Below, one piece after another: positions 16,543-26,456 of a DNA stretch of 49,803 nt; the stretch's first letter is position 1; every line of letters begins with the position of its first letter. The notes under the pieces were generated by a model. It searched no databases. It had not been told where the DNA came from and saw nothing but the letters and a program-made list of their open reading frames with translations. The position numbers and the translations under genes are program-made. The DNA lies in the NCBI RefSeq assembly GCF_001551835.1, contig NZ_LODL01000040.1, positions 15,167 to 64,969 of the forward strand, given 5' to 3'. The stretch comes from Dechloromonas denitrificans. Lineage in GTDB: Bacteria; Pseudomonadota; Gammaproteobacteria; Burkholderiales; Rhodocyclaceae.

Positions 16543-17225
16543 AACTGCACCACCTTCCGCTCCTCCTCTTGCCGCTGACCGCCCTGGCCGACAGCGAACG
16601 CCAGCCTTACGCCTGCGACAACGGCAGCCGCATCGAGATTTCATTTTCGGCCGCCAGCGACGGTCGACCGCAGGCCACGCTGCATTTCGCCGACGAAGCG
16701 ATCACCCTGCCGCAAGTGCCGGCCGCCTCCGGCGCGCTCTATCGCAACGACACGCTGCGCCTGCACACCAAGGATGATGAAGCCCTGTTCGAAGACGGCA
16801 AGGGCAATGCCCGGCGCTGCCTGCGCGGCGCGACGCCCCCGGCCAGCCCGGTCGCCGCCCAGCCGGCAGCGGCCAGCAGTTTCATCGACCTCGCCGGCCA
16901 GGTCAGCTACCGCGTCCGGATGGCCTTGCCGCCGGAAGCCGTGCTGATCATCCGCATTCAGGACACCGCCCGGGCCGGCGCCCCGGCCCGCGTGCTGGCC
17001 GAACAGCGCATCGGGCTGGCCGGCCAGCAGGTACCGATCGCCTTCCAGGCCACCATCGACCGCGACCTGATCGGCAAGAAGGCCCGCGTCACCGTCGCCG
17101 CCCGCATCGAAAACAAGGGCAAGCTGCTCTTCATCAACGACAAGAGCTACCCGGCCCTCGCCAACGGCCAGCCGCTACCGCTCGATATCCAGCTGAAACA
17201 GGTTGCCGGTGGCAAGGCGGGCTAG
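16539..17225 (+). CDS. Exported MliC-YbaY fusion protein
   Basis: 228 residues. A signal peptide (about 1-17, ending TALA) is followed by an MliC-like domain (about 22-97) with [13 protein letters not shown] and cysteines C26 and C94, which would form the disulfide. A linker rich in Ala and Pro leads to a YbaY-like domain (about 114-222) with [16 protein letters not shown]. MliC proteins inhibit C-type lysozyme; YbaY domains occur in outer-membrane lipoproteins of uncertain function. This copy has a cleavable signal peptide without a lipobox. The start overlaps the bpt stop. Both domain assignments are by recognition and should be checked by profile search. Confidence 0.75.
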   Translation: MKLHHLPLLLLPLTALADSERQPYACDNGSRIEISFSAASDGRPQATLHFADEAITLPQVPAASGALYRNDTLRLHTKDDEALFEDGKGNARRCLRGATPPASPVAAQPAAASSFIDLAGQVSYRVRMALPPEAVLIIRIQDTARAGAPARVLAEQRIGLAGQQVPIAFQATIDRDLIGKKARVTVAARIENKGKLLFINDKSYPALANGQPLPLDIQLKQVAGGKAG

Positions 17226-17613
17226 GCTTGGCCTCGGCCTGGCCGGCGCGCTGCTGCTCGCTGCCGGCGCCCGGGCCGAGAGCGTCGCCTGCCATGTCAC
17301 CTATGGCGGTGCGACCCAGGTCATCGAGGCCCGCCCGGTCGATTCGCCCTACGGCGTCGCAACGACCAGCATCGGCTCCTTCTTTCTGTTCCGCATCGTC
17401 TTCCGCCGCGAACCGGCCGAACTGGCCGGCATCAAGCTCTATGCCTATGCCGACCGCGACAGCGGGCCGACCCTGCTCCATCAGGCGAGCTACGCCTACC
17501 CGGCGAGCAATGCCGCGGTCGACGGCTTCAGCGGCCGGCAGGCCGTTTATGAACCGCTGCGCGACGGCGAACTGCAATACTGGTGCGAACTGAAAATGGC
17601 GGCCGGAAAATGA
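17209..17613 (+). CDS. Exported protein of unknown function
   Basis: 134 residues from GTG 17209. It starts inside the end of the MliC-YbaY gene in another frame. The N-terminus is a signal peptide (LGLGLAGALLLAAGARA), giving a mature domain of about 110 residues that opens SVACHVTYGG and ends near QYWCELK, so it has one cysteine near each end that could pair. No known family is recognised. A TTG two codons upstream is an alternative start. It overlaps the CapA-like gene by 4 bp (ATGA), so it belongs to an exported, translationally coupled set and probably acts in the periplasm. Confidence 0.7.
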   Translation: MARRARLGLGLAGALLLAAGARAESVACHVTYGGATQVIEARPVDSPYGVATTSIGSFFLFRIVFRREPAELAGIKLYAYADRDSGPTLLHQASYAYPASNAAVDGFSGRQAVYEPLRDGELQYWCELKMAAGK

Positions 17614-18578
17614 GCCGAAAACACGGGTTGACCGCAGGACTGCTGCTTTTGCTGGCCGGGCCGCTGCTCGCCGAGCCGGTGACGCTGATTTTCGCCGGCG
17701 ACATCATGCTCGACGACGGCCCCGGCCGCCTGATCGGCCAGGGCGGCGACCCGCTGCTGCCCTTCTCGGCCATTCTGAAGGAAGCCGATTACCGGATCGC
17801 CAATCTCGAATGCCCGATTGCCGAAGGCGGCAGCCAGTTCGACAACAAAATCTACAGCTTCCGCGCCAAGCCGCGCGTCCTGCCCGTGCTGCAGGGCCGC
17901 TTCGACGCCGTGTCGCTGGCCAACAACCATTCCGGCGACTACGGCCAAAGCGCCTTCCTGGAAACCCTGCACTACCTCGACAATGCCGGCATCGCCCGCT
18001 TCGGCGGCGGCCGCAACCTGGCCGAAGCGCACCAGCCGCTGTGGATCAACCGCAAGGGCCTGAAAATCGCCGTCCTCGGCTACAACGAGTTCAAGCCGCG
18101 CAGCTTCGAGGCCGGCGCCGAATGGCCGGGCATCGCCTGGAGCGAGGACGACCAGGTGATCAGCGACATCCGCGCCGCCAAAACAGCCGGCGCCGACCTG
18201 ATCATTCCCTTCATGCACTGGGGCTGGGAGAAGGAAACCCAGCCCAGCGAACGGCAGCAAACCCTGGCCCGCCGGATGATCGACGAAGGCGCCGCCCTCG
18301 TCGTCGGCGGCCACCCGCACGTGACGCAGGGGGCCGAGGTCTACAAGGGCAAGCCGATCATCTACAGCCTGGGCAATTTCGTCTTCGACGGTTTCGACTA
18401 CGACAACGCCAAACGCGGCTGGCTGCTCCGCCTCAAACTCGACCACTCCGGCGTCCTTTTCTGGGAAACGCTGGCCGCGCAGATGGACGACGACGGCACG
18501 CCCCACCCGGTTTCCGGCAGCTTCACGCCCTGCGGCCGGGGTGGCGACACACTGATTTCGGAATGCATGAACCCCTGA
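17610..18578 (+). CDS. CapA-like exported metallophosphoesterase
   Basis: 322 residues. A signal peptide (about 1-21) precedes a CapA/PgsA-type calcineurin-like domain: FAGDIMLDD, ANLECPIA, SLANNHSGDYG, MHWGWEKE, and GGHPHVTQG followed by IYSLGNFVFD. These supply the metal ligands of the family. CapA-like proteins are linked with polyglutamate capsule synthesis in Bacillus, but in proteobacteria their substrate is mostly unknown, and no capB or capC is present here. The ATG at 17610 overlaps the stop of the preceding gene, which decides the start; a longer upstream start is rejected. Confidence 0.85.
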   Translation: MSRKHGLTAGLLLLLAGPLLAEPVTLIFAGDIMLDDGPGRLIGQGGDPLLPFSAILKEADYRIANLECPIAEGGSQFDNKIYSFRAKPRVLPVLQGRFDAVSLANNHSGDYGQSAFLETLHYLDNAGIARFGGGRNLAEAHQPLWINRKGLKIAVLGYNEFKPRSFEAGAEWPGIAWSEDDQVISDIRAAKTAGADLIIPFMHWGWEKETQPSERQQTLARRMIDEGAALVVGGHPHVTQGAEVYKGKPIIYSLGNFVFDGFDYDNAKRGWLLRLKLDHSGVLFWETLAAQMDDDGTPHPVSGSFTPCGRGGDTLISECMNP

Positions 18579-18591
18579 ACCAGGAGCAAAC

Positions 18592-19044
18592 ATGGACAGC
18601 CGCTACCTCGACGATCTCACCCCCGGCCAGCGTTTCACCTCGCCCGGCCTGACGCTGACTGAAGCCGAAATCATCGACTTCGCCTGGCGCTACGATCCGC
18701 AGCCCTTTCACCTCGACGCCAATGCCGCCGCCGAATCGCCCTACGGTGGGCTGATCGCCAGCGGTTTCCAAAGCCTGGCCATCTGCTTCCGGCTGTTCAT
18801 CCAGTCCGGCCTGCTCGCCGACTCCAGCCTGGGCTCGCCGGGCATCGACGAACTGCGCTGGCTGGCCCCGGTCCGGCCGGGCGATACGCTGCACAGCGAG
18901 ATCGAGGTGCTCGAGGCACGGCCCTCGAAGTCGAAGCCGGACCGCGGCATCGCCCGCCTCAGGTATCACGCGGTCAACCAGCGCGGCGAGGTGGTTTTGA
19001 GCTTTATCGTCAACCATTTGCTGCGGCGCAACACCCAGCCCTGA
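18592..19044 (+). CDS. MaoC-like (R)-specific enoyl-CoA hydratase
   Basis: 150 residues with a single hot-dog domain. The hydratase motif is clear: RYDPQPFHLDANAA with the catalytic Asp and His, then FGG-type helix residues YGGLIASGF. Such enzymes hydrate trans-enoyl-CoA to (R)-3-hydroxyacyl-CoA in fatty-acid or polyhydroxyalkanoate metabolism. The substrate length cannot be read from the sequence. AGGAG lies 7 bp before the ATG. It follows the CapA-like gene by 13 bp and is likely the last gene of the aat operon. Confidence 0.88.
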   Translation: MDSRYLDDLTPGQRFTSPGLTLTEAEIIDFAWRYDPQPFHLDANAAAESPYGGLIASGFQSLAICFRLFIQSGLLADSSLGSPGIDELRWLAPVRPGDTLHSEIEVLEARPSKSKPDRGIARLRYHAVNQRGEVVLSFIVNHLLRRNTQP

Positions 19045-19183
19045 CTTCGCTTCCCCATCCCGGCTTCCGCCCCCCCGGCAGCCGGGCGAAGTGCTAAATT
19101 GCGCGCCTCGCCCCCGGCTTCGTGCCTCGGCGAAAAAACACATATAGCACCGCAGGTGCACCAGGGAATACTCAGGGGAAATC

Positions 19184-21049
19184 ATGCAGTCGGACGCGCA
19201 CAAAAACCTGCCGGCAATCACCATTGCCGCCATCGGTGTCGTTTTCGGGGACATCGGCACCAGCCCGCTGTACGCCTTGAAGGAAATCTTCAATGGCCAC
19301 CACCCGATCCCGGTCACCCCCGAGAACATCCTCGGCATCCTGTCGATGGTCGTCTGGTCGATCGTCGCGCTGGTCTCGGTCAAGTACGTCGCCATCATCA
19401 TGCGCGCCGACAACCGCGGCGAAGGCGGCTCGCTGGCCTTGCTGGCGCTGGTCACCGAGCGCGCCAAGAACCCCCGCATGTCGTGGATCATCACCCTGCT
19501 CGGCATCTTCGCCGCCGCACTGTTCTACGGCGACAGCATGATCACGCCGGCCATCTCGGTACTGTCGGCCGTCGAGGGGCTGGAGATCATCACCCCGACG
19601 CTGAAGCCTTACGTCATCCCGATCACGCTGCTCATCATCACCGGCCTCTTCTTCATCCAGAAACGCGGCACCGGCACCGTCGGCCTCTTCTTTGGCCCGG
19701 TCATGGTCGCCTGGTTCGGCATCCTCGGCATCCTCGGCGCCCTTGAAATCATGCACAACCCGGGCGTACTGATGGCCCTGCTGCCCAGCTATGCCTTCCA
19801 CTTCATCGTGAGCCACCCCGGGCTGGCCTTCCTCGCCCTCGGCTCGGTGGTACTCGCCGTCACCGGTGGCGAAGCGCTGTACACCGACATGGGCCATTTC
19901 GGCCGGTTCCCGATTCGCCTCGCCTGGTTCGGTTTCGTCATGCCGGCGCTGGTTCTCAACTACTTCGGCCAGGGCGCGCTGCTGCTCGCCGAACCGGAAG
20001 CCATCGCCAGCCCCTTCTTCCACCTCGCCCCGGACTGGGCCCTGGTGCCGATGGTCGGCCTGGCCACGCTGGCCACGGTGATCGCCTCGCAGGCGGTCAT
20101 CTCCGGCGCCTTTTCGGTAGCCCGCCAGTCGATCCAGATGGGCCTGCTGCCACGCATGCAGATCATTCACACCTCGGGCAAGGAAGAAGGCCAGATCTAC
20201 GTGCCCTTCACCAACTGGACGCTCTACCTGGCGGTCGTCGCACTGGTCATCGGCTTCAAGAATTCCTCCAACCTGGCCGCCGCCTACGGCATCGCCGTCA
20301 CCGGCACCATGCTGATCGACACCATCCTGGTCGCCTTCGTCATGGTGCTGCTCTGGCGCTGGAACCTGCTCACCGTCGCGCTGGTTGCCGGGGTCATGCT
20401 GGTCATCGACATTGCCTTCTTCGCGGCCAATGCGATCAAGATTCCCGAGGGCGGCTGGTTCCCCATTGCCATGGCCCTGGTGTCCTTCACCGTGCTGACC
20501 ACCTGGCGGCGCGGCCGGCGCCTGGTCGCCGACGAGATGGCCAAGCAGAGCATCCCGATGGACGATTTCCTGCAGTCGATCGACGATGTGCACCGCATCA
20601 ACGGCACCGCAATCTTCATGACCAGCGCCAAGGAAGGCGTGCCCCCCGCCCTGCTCCACAACCTCAAGCACAACCAGGTGCTGCATGAACGGGTCGTGCT
20701 GGTCACCGTCCAGACCATGCCGACGCCGCACGTCAACGACATGGACCGCATCTACCTGCACCCGATGCGGCAAGGCTTCCAGCGCCTGATCATCCGCTAC
20801 GGCTTCATGGAAAGCCCGGACGTGCCGGGCGCGCTGGAGCAATGCAAGCGTTTCGGCGAACGTTTCGACATGATGGAAACAACCTTCTATCTGTCGCGCG
20901 AAACCATTGTGCCGTCGCTGGCGCGCAAATTCAGCCCCCTGCGCGGCCGCCTGTTTGCCGTGATGTCGAAGAACGCAACCAGCGCCAGCGACTTCTTCCA
21001 TATCCCGACCAACCGGGTGGTCGAACTGGGCACCCAACTGGTGATCTGA
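19184..21049 (+). CDS. kup: Potassium uptake permease Kup
   Basis: 621 residues, the normal length. The N-terminal [19 protein letters not shown] is the Kup signature. About twelve membrane segments fill the first 430 residues, followed by a soluble C-terminal domain. Kup/Trk-D carries potassium into the cell with protons. The upstream 139-bp gap holds a GGGGA ribosome binding site but no convincing promoter or riboswitch that could be identified. A terminator follows. It appears to be monocistronic. Confidence 0.95.
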   Translation: MQSDAHKNLPAITIAAIGVVFGDIGTSPLYALKEIFNGHHPIPVTPENILGILSMVVWSIVALVSVKYVAIIMRADNRGEGGSLALLALVTERAKNPRMSWIITLLGIFAAALFYGDSMITPAISVLSAVEGLEIITPTLKPYVIPITLLIITGLFFIQKRGTGTVGLFFGPVMVAWFGILGILGALEIMHNPGVLMALLPSYAFHFIVSHPGLAFLALGSVVLAVTGGEALYTDMGHFGRFPIRLAWFGFVMPALVLNYFGQGALLLAEPEAIASPFFHLAPDWALVPMVGLATLATVIASQAVISGAFSVARQSIQMGLLPRMQIIHTSGKEEGQIYVPFTNWTLYLAVVALVIGFKNSSNLAAAYGIAVTGTMLIDTILVAFVMVLLWRWNLLTVALVAGVMLVIDIAFFAANAIKIPEGGWFPIAMALVSFTVLTTWRRGRRLVADEMAKQSIPMDDFLQSIDDVHRINGTAIFMTSAKEGVPPALLHNLKHNQVLHERVVLVTVQTMPTPHVNDMDRIYLHPMRQGFQRLIIRYGFMESPDVPGALEQCKRFGERFDMMETTFYLSRETIVPSLARKFSPLRGRLFAVMSKNATSASDFFHIPTNRVVELGTQLVI

Positions 21050-21073
21050 AACCGCGTTTCAGCGCAAACAAAG

Positions 21074-21100
21074 AAGCCGGGGCATTTCCCGGCTTTTTTT
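21074..21100 (+). terminator. Rho-independent terminator after kup
   Basis: AAGCCGGG (21074-21081) pairs with CCCGGCTT (21088-21095) around a 6-base loop, followed by a T-run. It may also weakly stop the convergent hydrolase operon. Confidence 0.9.
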
Positions 21101-21154
21101 GTGGTCGACCGCAGGAGGGCTCAAAAGGGTGGTTATTTGCTCAACAGAGTTGCC

Positions 21155-22210
21155 TTAAAGTGATTTTCCGTAGAACTGAGTCAGTTTTTCCATGGCTTGA
21201 TTCACATAGTGCGGCTTCCAATAGGTTTCAATGTGGGTCGCACCGTCAATCAAAAACAGTTCCTTGTCTTTGGCATTGACCGCATCCTTGAAAGCGCTCT
21301 GCGTCATGTACAGGGAATCGGCTTTGCTGCCAGCGATCATCAACAAGGGCTGGTCAATCAAGTCCATGTTGCTGGCCGCGTCGAAGTTCATCAATTCGAG
21401 CAGGCTGCTCATCGTGTACCGGAAGGTCGAATTCGGATGAGCATGCGTCTTCCAGTAGTACTCGAAGCCCTGGCGATATAGGTCGAACGGCAACTTGGCA
21501 ATCTGCTCATCAGTCAGCATGGTGTCGGCAGCATAGATGATCTTGCCGCCTGCAGCTTCCTGGGCACGAGCTTCAGAGGCCTGTTTCAGGCGTTCCTGTA
21601 TCGTGCCCAACTGGGAATCCCTGTAACCGTTGCGCCGCACGAGACCGGAATTGAACATGCTCAAGGTGGCAATGGATTTGAAACGCTTGTCGGTTTGGGC
21701 GGCCTTCAGTGAATAGCCGCCACCACCGCAGAGACCGAGCAAGCCAAGGCGAGCGGCATCGACGCCGGCGTATTGGCTGATGAAGTCGGCCATGCCGTGA
21801 ATGTCTTCAATGCGATGGGATGGCTTGTCCACATTGCGCGGCATGCCGCCGCTCGCGCCTTGATACGCCGCATCCGCTGCAATGGTGATATAGCCTTGCT
21901 CGGCCAGACGCTGGGCGTACAAACCAGCGACTTGTTCCTTGACGCCACCATTGGGGTGGGCAACCACAACCGTCGGATATTTTTGGCTAGAGTCATAGTT
22001 CGCCGGGGTGTAAACGTTGGCAGATATATCAATGCCGTTCAGTTTATAAGTCACAGGATGGATGTTGACTTTGCCTTTGACGTTTTCGGCAATCGCGCCC
22101 GCGTAGGTCAGCGTGAATGGATTTTGTTTGTAGTCTGCGGCCACCGAAACTCCTGATAAAACGCCGATACTTGCGCTTACGACCGCTGCTTTAATTAAGC
22201 CGGATTTCAT
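21155..22210 (-). CDS. Exported alpha/beta hydrolase with cysteine nucleophile
   Basis: 351 residues. A signal peptide (about 1-24, ending SVAA) precedes an alpha/beta hydrolase of the dienelactone hydrolase/YcjY kind. The nucleophile elbow is GLCGGGG, giving C161 instead of serine, with D298 (SKAD) and H326 (ATHIE) completing the triad. Cysteine at this place is known from dienelactone hydrolase. The substrate is unknown. AGGAG precedes the ATG. It is the last gene of the LysR-linked operon, and its base composition is visibly lower in GC than the kup gene beside it. Confidence 0.85.
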   Translation of the reverse strand: MKSGLIKAAVVSASIGVLSGVSVAADYKQNPFTLTYAGAIAENVKGKVNIHPVTYKLNGIDISANVYTPANYDSSQKYPTVVVAHPNGGVKEQVAGLYAQRLAEQGYITIAADAAYQGASGGMPRNVDKPSHRIEDIHGMADFISQYAGVDAARLGLLGLCGGGGYSLKAAQTDKRFKSIATLSMFNSGLVRRNGYRDSQLGTIQERLKQASEARAQEAAGGKIIYAADTMLTDEQIAKLPFDLYRQGFEYYWKTHAHPNSTFRYTMSSLLELMNFDAASNMDLIDQPLLMIAGSKADSLYMTQSAFKDAVNAKDKELFLIDGATHIETYWKPHYVNQAMEKLTQFYGKSL

Positions 22211-22263
22211 GTTTGTAACTCCTGAAGAGTTGAATTCGTTTCAGTTGAAAGCTGGGCTTTAAA

Positions 22264-23346
22264 TCAGTCCAGATGCTTTTCGGCAAGAAATTGCGACATC
22301 AGGTCGGCAATCTGGAGATTGTTGAGGTCGGAAAACGGAAAGTGCGTGTTACCGCGGATACCGATCTCCGGCAGGAGAACGAGCTTTGCATCACCGCCAT
22401 GGCGATTGATCGCATCAACCCATTGTTTGGCCATGGCCAAGCGTACGCGCCAGCCATCCTGACCGGGATTGGGGACGGGTTCGTTGAGGATGAAATCGCC
22501 GTAATAGATAACGATGGGGATTCGGGTCAGCTTCATGAACTCAGCCAGCGGAATCCCGACCCCTTCCAGCGGGCCGGCGGCACTGGGCATCACTGGCGGC
22601 ACCTCGCCTTCCGGAAAGACAAAGCCGCTCCCCGGTTCGTAGGCGACGATGGCGCGGATGCGCGGGTTCTTCATCGCGGCCAGCCAGCCCATACCGCCAC
22701 TGTGCGAATGGGTCACCAGGATGCCGGCGCCGATCTTGCCGAACAAGGCAGAGACGGCATTACTGGTCAGATTGGTGTCGATTGGGCCGGTGTCTGGCGT
22801 CATCGCCCGGAAATACTGATCCAGAGCCTCCGGCGAGCGGGAGAACTGCACGCCAGGAAAATAGTTCGGCCAGATACCGACACGGAAGGTTTCGAACCAG
22901 CGCTGGTCATCCGGCGTGGCGCTGATCGTTGTGGCGACACTGCTGCGCCCCGCAGAAGCGCGACGGGGCTGATCGAGCAAATAGGTCGCGAAGCCACGAC
23001 GCAGAAAGATGTTCTGGTAGCCCTCTCGCCCATCCGGCGTCGATTCCCAGGTCTTGGTGGACTGGCCGAAGCCATGCCACATCACCAGCGGCAATTTGCG
23101 GGCCTTGACCGGGACTTGATAAAACACGCGGGCATGGTCACCGTGGAGCGTCTGGCCACCGGAACTCAGATTGAGCGAATCGTAGTTGCCGGGGCTCTGA
23201 ACTACCGTCCCCCCCACGGCGAAGCTGCCTTGTTCCTGGATCACCAGCGGTGCGACAGGCTTTTGCGGAGCGGCCACCGATAGTCCAGCCGCAAACAGCA
23301 TGCAGCCAGCCAAGGCGAGCAGGTTCTTTCGCAAAGTTGAAGTCAT
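22264..23346 (-). CDS. Exported alpha/beta hydrolase (serine type)
   Basis: 360 residues. A signal peptide (about 1-26) leads to an alpha/beta hydrolase with VMWHGFGQSTKTWE as the oxyanion region and THSHSGGMG as the nucleophile elbow (S216). It resembles esterases annotated broadly as alpha/beta fold hydrolases; the substrate cannot be named. AAGGAG lies upstream of the ATG at 23346. It is third in the operon, after the cupin-CMD gene, and its exported nature matches two of its neighbours. Confidence 0.85.
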   Translation of the reverse strand: MTSTLRKNLLALAGCMLFAAGLSVAAPQKPVAPLVIQEQGSFAVGGTVVQSPGNYDSLNLSSGGQTLHGDHARVFYQVPVKARKLPLVMWHGFGQSTKTWESTPDGREGYQNIFLRRGFATYLLDQPRRASAGRSSVATTISATPDDQRWFETFRVGIWPNYFPGVQFSRSPEALDQYFRAMTPDTGPIDTNLTSNAVSALFGKIGAGILVTHSHSGGMGWLAAMKNPRIRAIVAYEPGSGFVFPEGEVPPVMPSAAGPLEGVGIPLAEFMKLTRIPIVIYYGDFILNEPVPNPGQDGWRVRLAMAKQWVDAINRHGGDAKLVLLPEIGIRGNTHFPFSDLNNLQIADLMSQFLAEKHLD

Positions 23347-23373
23347 GATCGAAAACTCCTTCGGTTAAATGGC

Positions 23374-24228
23374 TTACTTGGCCGGCAGCACTTCTTTGGC
23401 GACCGAAACTGCCGAGACCGCACTGGGCCAACCTGAATAAAAGGCCAAATGAGTAATCGCTTCGGCAAGCTCTTCATGTGTCAGGCCGTTCTTGGTCGCC
23501 AGGGCGAGATGCGAGCGGAGCTGATCAGGGCGATTCAGTGCAATCAGCGCACTGACCGTTACCAGGCTTCTGTCCCGTTGCGACAGCCCGGGACGCTCCC
23601 AGATCTCGGCATACAGCACGTTGTCGGTCAACTCGGCCAGCTTCGGGGCGAAATCGCCCATCAGCTGCTGGGCCCGGGAAGGCTGCACGGCGGGTGCGGC
23701 CCCCTCTTTGGCTGAAGGCCTAATACGATATTGGCTGTCGGTGACCTTCTCCAGCCAGGCCACCGATTTGCCATCGACTTGCTCCTGGATGGCCAGGTGG
23801 GTCATGGCTGCCGTCGCCGACGCCCCATGCCAGTGTTTTTGGCCGGGCGGGATCGACACCACATCCCCGCGCTCGATGCGCTGAATCGGGCCATCCCAGA
23901 ACTGGATCAGCCCGCTACCTTCGGTCACGACCAGCGTCTGCCCCAGGGGATGGGTATGCCAATCGGTGCGAGCCCCTGGCGCGAAGGTGACATAGGCAGC
24001 CGATGCCCTGGCCGGCGCATTCGGCGAAAAGAGCGGTACCACGCGGGCCTTGCCGGTGAAATGCTCGGACGGCGCTTCGTAAGGCGTTCGCGACGCACTC
24101 CGCAAAATAGTGGCCGAGACCGCATGCCCCGCGGCGTTGGCGGAAGCATTCAGCTCATTGCCGGCTGTTTCGGCAAAAGAGGACGAAAAGACCGGCATCA
24201 ACAGCAGCAACAGGAGTGCGTGTTTCAT
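23374..24228 (-). CDS. Exported cupin-carboxymuconolactone decarboxylase fusion
   Basis: 284 residues. A signal peptide (about 1-19) is followed by a cupin domain (about 60-150) with metal-binding H91, H93, Q97 and H132 or H134, and a carboxymuconolactone decarboxylase-like (CMD/AhpD fold) domain (about 195-280) with [20 protein letters not shown]. The CxxC of AhpD peroxidases is absent, so peroxidase chemistry is unlikely. Cytoplasmic cupin plus CMD pairs are common; an exported fusion is less so. It is second in the operon after the aldo/keto reductase. Confidence 0.82.
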   Translation of the reverse strand: MKHALLLLLLMPVFSSSFAETAGNELNASANAAGHAVSATILRSASRTPYEAPSEHFTGKARVVPLFSPNAPARASAAYVTFAPGARTDWHTHPLGQTLVVTEGSGLIQFWDGPIQRIERGDVVSIPPGQKHWHGASATAAMTHLAIQEQVDGKSVAWLEKVTDSQYRIRPSAKEGAAPAVQPSRAQQLMGDFAPKLAELTDNVLYAEIWERPGLSQRDRSLVTVSALIALNRPDQLRSHLALATKNGLTHEELAEAITHLAFYSGWPSAVSAVSVAKEVLPAK

Positions 24229-24257
24229 GATGGATACCTTTCCCGGTTCGTATGTAA

Positions 24258-25396
<1,139 letters not shown>

Positions 25397-25415
25397 TTAT
25401 GCACAGGACTGATAA

Positions 25416-26309
25416 ATGGCTGCCGGCAACTTTAGTGATCTCGTTGCGTTCATTGCAGTAGCGCGGGAGAGGAATTTCACCCGAGCAGCGGCTCAGTTAG
25501 GGATATCGCAATCGGCCCTGAGTCACACGATTCGCAGCCTGGAAGCCCGACTCGGAGTTCGTTTGCTGGCCCGCACCACGCGGAGCGTTTCGCCGACCGA
25601 AGAAGGAATCCGATTGCTGGAGAATGTTGCTCCGCGCCTTGAGGAAATCGATAACGAACTGGCGGCTTTATGCGAGCTAAGAAACAAGCCAAGTGGCCTG
25701 ATACGCATCACGACTGCTGAACACGCAGCCAATACGGTGCTTTGGCCTCGTCTGCAGGGACTTTTGCAGGACTACCCCGAAATCAGAGTCGAGATAAACG
25801 TCAATTACGGGATGACCGATATCGTTGCGCAGCGCTTTCATGCCGGCGTACGCCTCGGCGATCAAGTCGAGAAAGATATGGTCGCGGTGCGGATTGGGCC
25901 TGACCTACGAGTAGCCGTTGTTGGCTCGCCGGACTATTTCGCGCGTCACCCACGACCGCAATCCCCCCAGGATCTGTCAAAACACAAGTGCATCAATCTT
26001 CGACTGCCGACCCACGATAGCTACATGGTTTGGGAATTCGAGAAAGAGGGAAGCCCATTGAAAGCCCACGTCGAGGGGCAATGGACATTCAATATAGGGT
26101 CTCACATTCTTCGGGCAGCCGTGGCTGGTTGTGGCTTGGCTTACCTGCCAGCGGACATGGCTAAGGAGGAGCTTGCCAGCGGGAAAATAATTTCAGTGTT
26201 GGAGGACTGGTGTCAGCCATACCCTGGGTACCACCTTTACTATCCAACAAGCCGGCAGTCATCACCGGCATTTAGGCTCTTGGTGGAATGCTTGCGATAT
26301 CGAGTTTGA
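25416..26309 (+). CDS. LysR-family transcriptional regulator
   Basis: 297 residues. The winged helix-turn-helix (about 6-65) reads NFTRAAAQLGISQSALSHTIRSLE, and the substrate-binding half follows. It resembles regulators that sit divergent from aldo/keto reductase genes. It likely controls the four-gene operon to its left together with its own gene. Base composition is clearly more AT-rich by eye than the exporter genes to the right. It converges on the macB-like permease, and a shared hairpin separates the two. Confidence 0.92.
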   Translation: MAAGNFSDLVAFIAVARERNFTRAAAQLGISQSALSHTIRSLEARLGVRLLARTTRSVSPTEEGIRLLENVAPRLEEIDNELAALCELRNKPSGLIRITTAEHAANTVLWPRLQGLLQDYPEIRVEINVNYGMTDIVAQRFHAGVRLGDQVEKDMVAVRIGPDLRVAVVGSPDYFARHPRPQSPQDLSKHKCINLRLPTHDSYMVWEFEKEGSPLKAHVEGQWTFNIGSHILRAAVAGCGLAYLPADMAKEELASGKIISVLEDWCQPYPGYHLYYPTSRQSSPAFRLLVECLRYRV

Positions 26310-26427
26310 GGTGAACAGTATTGCAATGCCCGATATCAGGCGTATTGCTGTTTTCTACTGGCAAGCAGCCGAATCTTAGTCAGCCACCCACGCACGCCAA
26401 ACCACCCAAATCAGCCGCCCAAAACCC

Positions 26428-26455
26428 AAAGGCCAGGCGGCTCGCCTGGCCTTTT
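26428..26455. terminator. Bidirectional terminator between LysR and exporter operon
   Basis: AAAGGCCAGGC (26428-26438) and GCCTGGCCTTT (26444-26454) form a perfect 11-bp stem with a 5-base loop. Its outer T-residues serve the plus strand; on the minus strand it lies 2 bp after the permease stop codon. Confidence 0.85.
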
Positions 26456-26456
26456 C

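Noticed and set aside
19045..19183. Possible riboswitch before kup
   Set aside because: No known potassium or c-di-AMP riboswitch core could be recognised in the 139-bp gap.
19172..21037. 621-codon frame antisense to kup
   Set aside because: Composition is His/Asp/Gly-rich as expected for the complement of a GC-rich gene; no motifs, while kup is certain.
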